A stretch of DNA of 64,000 bases from Lytechinus variegatus (taxonomy: Eukaryota > Echinodermata > Echinoidea > Temnopleuroida > Toxopneustidae): assembly GCF_018143015.1 (NCBI RefSeq), contig NC_054741.1, positions 62,183,197 through 62,247,196 of the forward strand, given 5' to 3'. Below are positions 60,597 through 64,000 of the stretch, piece after piece. Each line of letters opens with the position of its first letter. Positions within the stretch are counted from its first letter, which is position 1. A program made the translations under genes and the position numbers. Under the pieces are notes generated by a model. It was not told the origin of the DNA. It was given only the letters and a program-made list of their open reading frames with translations, and did no database searches.

Positions 60597-60764
60597 CAAG
60601 TTTATCATGAGCAAAAGCGGAGATACATTAAAAATGATAATTTTGATTCGAGCTGATCCGAATATTATTTTGATCTCTCTGAAATTAAAACAAAATAGAC
60701 ATTAAGAAGTTCAGATATCAAACAAAATGATGCGCATATGGAATCTAGAAAAGCACAAAGGCAC

Positions 60765-60980
60765 GCGGCGGAAGTGGGGGGGGGGGGGGGCTGGGGCCTG
60801 TCCCCCCTGAAGTTGGGTACGGTGATAACCTTTTTTTTTCTTCTTTTGCTTGTCAAATAAAATTGGTGGTCCCTCCAAAAATTTTGGTTGATAGCCTTTT
60901 TTTGTCAATTTTTTTTTTAACCTGTGTCCATCCAAAAATTTCAGGTGGACCCCTACGTTATTTGTCTTTCGCCGCCAAAC
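60765..60980. repeat. GGCGGAAG...CCGCC repeat scrap
   Basis: Starts GGCGGAAGTGGGG with a long G run and ends TTTCGCCGCC. The interior has GCTTGTCAA and CCAAAAATTT words repeated, shared with 57521-57632. Confidence 0.45.
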
Positions 60981-61714
60981 TGCATATAATTTAACTTATG
61001 GTGCACGTGAAAAAAAATATGACAATGATCTTTCATTTGACTGAATATCCATATTCATTTTCATATTCCTTTTTTAGTCATGTGACTTCGATATCGACGG
61101 AAACGACTCAACCTTGGAAAAATGACTTAGTCTTTGCTTCTCACAGACATCATTCTTGGCATGAATCTCTTTCAGAGTTATATTTTACTGTACTTCTAAG
61201 ATTAGGATTCTTTTTTATTCTCGAGTTAAAATCGATTTATTTACCAAAGTATACGTGTACTTTGTCTTATACTGTGATTCCGACGCAAACAACATTTTAT
61301 CGACAAGTTAGGGATTGAAAACATTATAAACCAAAGTTAAGCTTTGGTTTATTTTATTAAAAATCAATCACAAAGAAATACAGATATGAACAAATCCAAA
61401 GTTAAATGATTCTCAGGCATATGAATGTAGCCTATAGTTCTTTCCCGAGCAATAATTTAGAGTGAATAAGATGAGGTCTGAATTCAAAAATCAAACCTGG
61501 ATTTTTTTTCGTTTCGAACCGATCTGCATGATTTCTCTCGCTTCCTGTCAACTGTTATTTTTAACCGTCCATAATTATAGCGAATTGTGATATTATATTC
61601 CATCTTTCCTGTTTGTTGGTAGAAAACTAGTTTAATCAGCCAAACAATGGTTTCATTTTATACTGCTTGTCATTGGCGCACTGCCGTGGTTGATTTATTT
61701 TTTTCCAGGGGAGG

Positions 61715-62125
61715 CTGCCCTGTAAATTGAACATTCGTCTACTGCCAACTAGTCCACTCAACAAATGGTCTACTTTTATTTCTAGTCTAATGCCATTCTA
61801 TTAATCAACATTTCATCTAACAACCATTTGGTCCAATAACCATTTGATCCAATTTCATCACTTCGTCTAATCACCATTTTGTATACGACCATTTCGTCTC
61901 ATAACCAGTTGGTCTAATATCCATTTCATTTTCATTCATTTTGAACGATTAACACTTAGTCCAATTAGACCTAATGGTATATGGACTAAATGGCTGACCA
62001 ACTGATTATTAGACGAAATTGTGATTTGACAAATGGCAAGTAGACCATGGATATTTGTCGAACTGATGGTAGACAAAATGAAAGTAGACGAATTGGCATT
62101 AGACTAATTGGAAATAAACCAGCTG
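61715..62125. repeat. Short-phrase inverted array (GTCTAAT / CCATTTGGTC words)
   Basis: From 61735 to about 61930, words such as TTCGTCTAAT and AACCATTTGGTC recur on the plus strand. From about 61955 to 62110 they recur reverse-complemented (ATTAGACGAAAT, GACCAACTG). The switch is near 61940. The flanks are GGGGAGGCTGCCC and CAGCTGCCCCACCC. Confidence 0.7.
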
Positions 62126-64000
62126 CCCCACCCACCCCCCCCAAAAAAAAATAATAAGCAAAGGGGTATTTTTCTTATAGGCCTATTGAATCGTTGAATT
62201 TATTGTATTTTGCAACATCATGCCTTTATAGAGAATTTCTTTTTATTTAAGCTTTTGATGATTTAACTTTACACGCCAAATTTATAATGTTCACAATTCT
62301 TCTTATTTTCTTCTTCTTCCCATATTATCTTTATGGTATGGAAAGTTGGATATTAAAAAATAGGGCGCAGCGAGAATTAACAATGCTCGTTGAAGAGCGC
62401 AAAATTGTTCTTTCTTAACGATTTTGTATTCTCCATAACGTTTTTACCGCAGCGAAACTAAAAAAAAAAATGGCTACGAAACATGGGCTTATGAGGTATC
62501 TATGAAATAGTAAACTCGAACCAAAGCTACGCAATAAGCATAATGAAATGTATTATGTCAAAATGGAGAACAATCGTCATTAATCCTCCCCTCTTAGCGC
62601 ATTGAGAGCGGATATCATTTATATATTTCATCAAACCTTCTCTGCAATTAGATTCATTTGTGAAGATGTTCCAAGAAAAACGCTAATAGGAACCCACCAC
62701 TATCAATCAAGCAGTTATAAGTCTTTGAATACAATTCAATTCATATGTGGAGGTTGATATGCGTTAAATGTTGAACAAATTTCCATTTCAATCTGATATA
62801 TTGGAGAACTTCATTTCACCAATATAAGGGCCAATGTTTGAGCTTCATTGACCTGGGATGTAATTTGTATTGTATGTGCGATGGAAATGAGAATAATGAA
62901 TTCGGACTGAGATCCTAATAAAGAAAAATAAAGGCAAGATAACAAGCAGTACATCCTTGACAAATCTCTTTTTCACAAGAAAGTTAAATGTTTGCAAATT
63001 GATTGCTAGGCGTTTATCGTGCATTCTTGCGGCATTGAGGGTGTTACGAAATTGGAAACCTTTGGTCCGTTAAAACAATGGTCAGATCTTCTTATCATTC
63101 ATACGTGCCCTTTGTACGTGGTTATGTCAACTGGCCCAATGCCCTTATCGTTAATTATACCTGATTATAGTTCAATTATTATTGACATTTGGTACGGGCT
63201 TCATTTCTGTATTTGGAGAATGTCACTTGAATTTAATGTAGAGTCAAACATAAATTATTCGAGAATTTTATTTTTGTCTCCCAGTGTTTTATTAAAGCCT
63301 CCCACCCCAGTGACGTAAAAAAACCTGCTAAGTGGCCATACAAGCATGGCTTACGGAGTCAAGTTCCTTTCTTTTAAATCTGCGAGCGAGCGAAAGGAGC
63401 GAACAAAAGATTTGACGTTTTTAATAATATGCAAAAATTAATTTTGTGATAGATTTTGGCATACACTTCGAAAAATTGCATCTTATTTTACCTTTTCCCT
63501 TTCTTTGTTTTCTTTCTCTATTTCTGGCTCGTGAACCTTTTTTTTTTTGGGGGGGGGCTTGGTAGCCTATCTGTAAGCCAGTGTCCCAACCCCTACCCAA
63601 AACTAATGCTTGTCACTATTCCAGATCATTACCACTTTATACATACATGTCATATGCAAGTCATAAAATCATTATTTTGTGGAATGCCTGAAAATTTACT
63701 TAATAATATATCTTGGTACTGGATCCCGACCAAATTAAACCTTAGCGTCTTTTTCAAATATAAAGAAAAGAATTCAAGCATAGAATGTACTGTAATTCTC
63801 AAGAAATAATATCTATCTGTATAGCTTTCTGATACGCTGTTGTGAGATATAGTGTTATAGATGATCCATCTTTTACGTGTCAATTTTCGACAATCAATTT
63901 AAACCTGTTTTTTTTTAACTAGTCGTGTCCCCGATAAAATAGAACCATGAGAACAGGCTCAGTTTTCTTTTCTTTTTAAGTTGGTGTAGAACCAATTCTT
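62126..64000. other. Intergenic, no gene supported
   Basis: AT-rich sequence. At 63370-63560 there is repeat-like sequence (GCGAGCGAGCGAAAGGAGCG, then a T-then-G run). Open frames of 99 and 117 codons show no motif or splice context I can support. Confidence 0.35.

Noticed and set aside
60252-60656. Long Phe/Ser-, Leu- and Arg-rich frames on both strands
   Set aside because: They are all translations of one CTT microsatellite; no motif or splice context.
63019-63318. Plus-strand frame of 99 codons
   Set aside because: No motif, no clear splice sites, and the length is possible by chance in AT-rich DNA.

Overview
This window is non-coding-rich animal DNA. It is AT-rich and its exons are short and separated by long introns. 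It is crowded with short inverted-repeat elements, SINE fragments, poly-G/poly-C tracts and tandem arrays. The repeat vocabulary and the frequent TAGGCCTA words suggest a marine invertebrate deuterostome, most likely an echinoderm such as a sea urchin; this is an inference from style, not a proof. There are no bacterial-type operons, CRISPR arrays or phage genes.

The one gene recognised with confidence lies on the minus strand. It is the 5' end of an SLC43-family (LAT3/LAT4-like) amino-acid transporter. Coding exon 1 is at 36660-36847, exon 2 at 1063-1339 and exon 3 at 598-721; the rest lies beyond position 1. Splice sites and reading phases agree across all three exons. Intron 1 is about 35.3 kb and makes up over half of the window. 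A possible promoter and untranslated first exon lie near 39.8-40.3 kb.

Inside intron 1 are two inverted copies of a THAP-domain gene fragment. The minus-strand copy has three exons, at 27188-27393, 24279-24419 and 23625-23959. The plus-strand copy, at 15855-16068 and 17227-17372, is frame-broken. A second pair of inverted copies (4899-6130 and 34225-35892) brackets the first pair, and both pairs share a midpoint near 20.2-20.8 kb, as expected of a decayed giant palindrome. Intron 1 also holds a tandem array of ten units of 151-158 bp (28.87-30.40 kb) carrying clustered nuclear-receptor half-sites.

From 40.3 to 64 kb no protein gene could be supported. This part holds a tRNA-Ala(AGC) gene on the minus strand (58667-58739), nested transposon insertions at 45.4-46.6 kb, a long polypyrimidine tract at 60.4 kb, and repeat relics separated by unremarkable AT-rich DNA.

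Mobile elements fall into visible families: TTAA-flanked palindromic MITEs (five), elements with CCCGGGG-type ends and 8-bp target duplications (three), small foldback MITEs starting ATACC-TGGTCACATTTG (two), a TTAACCCTA-ended repeat (about five), and arrays made of one short phrase repeated in both orientations (at least five loci).
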